Shown: piece after piece, positions 5,875 through 6,277 of the stretch
How positions within the stretch are numbered: the first letter of the stretch is position 1
How the letters are laid out: every line of letters begins with the position of its first letter
NCBI GenBank assembly: GCA_050014355.1
Contig: JBEKDL010000092.1
Location: 1 to 6,277, forward strand
Reading direction: 5' to 3'
DNA: 6,277 nt
Source: Fen-1077 sp050014355
GTDB lineage: Bacteria > Chloroflexota > Dehalococcoidia > Dehalococcoidales > RBG-16-60-22
Notes under the pieces: model-generated
Database searches by the model: none
What the model was told of the DNA's origin: nothing
What the model saw: only the letters and a program-made list of their open reading frames with translations
Translations under genes and position numbers: made by a program

Positions 5875-6277
5875 ATGAAAAAACTATCCATCTTCGTATC
5901 CCTGGTCATGCTGGTGCTCGTCGTGATGATGAGCGCCTGCTCGGCGGCCCCGCGGACATATACGACAACGGCTACCACGGCGGCGCCGACCTATGCCCCG
6001 AAAACCTCTACTGCAACGACGACCATGCCTGCTCCGACCTACACAATGGCGCCACCCCCCGCCACAACAGCTGTTCCCAGACCTTCAACAACACAGGCAC
6101 CGGTAACGATTACCCAGATACCAGCGCCTATCATCACCATACCTTCCGGCTCTGGCCAGCAGAACACCCTGGGGCTATCGACGGGCGGCGCTAAAGACAT
6201 TAATAATTTCCGCGAAAATATCCGCAACAACTACCTGCCCCTGCCGACCGATATCACCTACGAAGGACTTTTCTACG
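5875..6277 (+). CDS. Thr/Pro-rich lipoprotein, probable vWA-family surface protein (3' end missing)
   Basis: The first 134 residues are visible and the frame runs off the window. A type II signal peptide opens it: MKK, a hydrophobic stretch to V17, then M-S-A-C with the lipidated C22, so the mature protein should be anchored on the outer face of the membrane. Residues 24-90 are a low-complexity spacer rich in Thr, Pro and Ala, typical of extended cell-surface stalks. From about 105 the sequence KDINNFRENIRNNYLPLPTDITYEGLFY resembles the conserved N-terminal segment that precedes the vWA domain in YfbK-like proteins (FR..L..G.LP....+..E..+.YF). The vWA domain itself lies beyond the window, so this assignment is tentative. 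The ATG at 5875 follows a very strong GGAGGAGGT with 4 bases between. A candidate ECF promoter shared with the upstream sigma gene suggests it belongs to that regulon. Confidence 0.7.
   Translation, partial: MKKLSIFVSLVMLVLVVMMSACSAAPRTYTTTATTAAPTYAPKTSTATTTMPAPTYTMAPPPATTAVPRPSTTQAPVTITQIPAPIITIPSGSGQQNTLGLSTGGAKDINNFRENIRNNYLPLPTDITYEGLFY

Noticed and set aside
6039..6230. Minus-strand open frame opposite the lipoprotein
   Set aside because: It is the complement of the low-complexity Thr/Pro/Ala stalk, with no ribosome binding site or recognisable domain.
1..6277. CRISPR arrays, tRNA or rRNA genes, insertion sequences, phage genes
   Set aside because: No regularly spaced repeats, cloverleaf-like segments, transposase motifs or terminal inverted repeats were seen on either strand.

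Overview
The window looks like a piece of chromosome from an uncultured, moderately GC-rich bacterium. The gene content would fit an anaerobic or facultative Chloroflexota (Dehalococcoidia-like) lineage: a split methylmalonyl-CoA mutase of the archaeal/Chloroflexi kind, an ECF sigma factor paired with a one-pass membrane protein, Thr/Pro/Ala-rich surface proteins, and a dispersed palindromic repeat with the 'VIPAQAGIQ' reading. The phylum is an inference with modest confidence; no rRNA or marker gene is present.

Left half (minus strand, 2963 down to 21): a compact four-gene methylmalonyl-CoA operon. Transcription order is the mutase catalytic subunit (TIM-barrel part), two adjacent methylmalonyl-CoA epimerase paralogues, then the separate small cobalamin-binding subunit. 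Together they interconvert (S)-methylmalonyl-CoA, (R)-methylmalonyl-CoA and succinyl-CoA, the B12-dependent core of propionate formation or breakdown. A palindromic repeat sits in the gap before the last gene, and its edge appears to supply that gene's ribosome binding site.

Middle (plus strand, 3118-4311): a divergently transcribed MFS drug/metabolite efflux transporter with a clear extended -10 housekeeping promoter, which fixes its start at the ATG at 3118.

Right part (plus strand, 4426-6277): an ECF sigma factor overlaps by 8 bases a one-pass membrane protein that is probably its anti-sigma or sensor partner, with an outward-facing BsuPI-like beta domain. A Thr/Pro-rich lipoprotein follows, cut off by the window edge, whose last visible residues resemble the start of a vWA-family surface protein. 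The most interesting signal is that the same bipartite element, TGTAAT-N16-CGTATA with identical spacing, precedes both the sigma gene and the lipoprotein gene. It has the architecture of an ECF promoter (compare SigW, TGAAAC-N16-CGTA). This suggests an autoregulated sigma/anti-sigma module whose regulon includes the adjacent surface lipoprotein.
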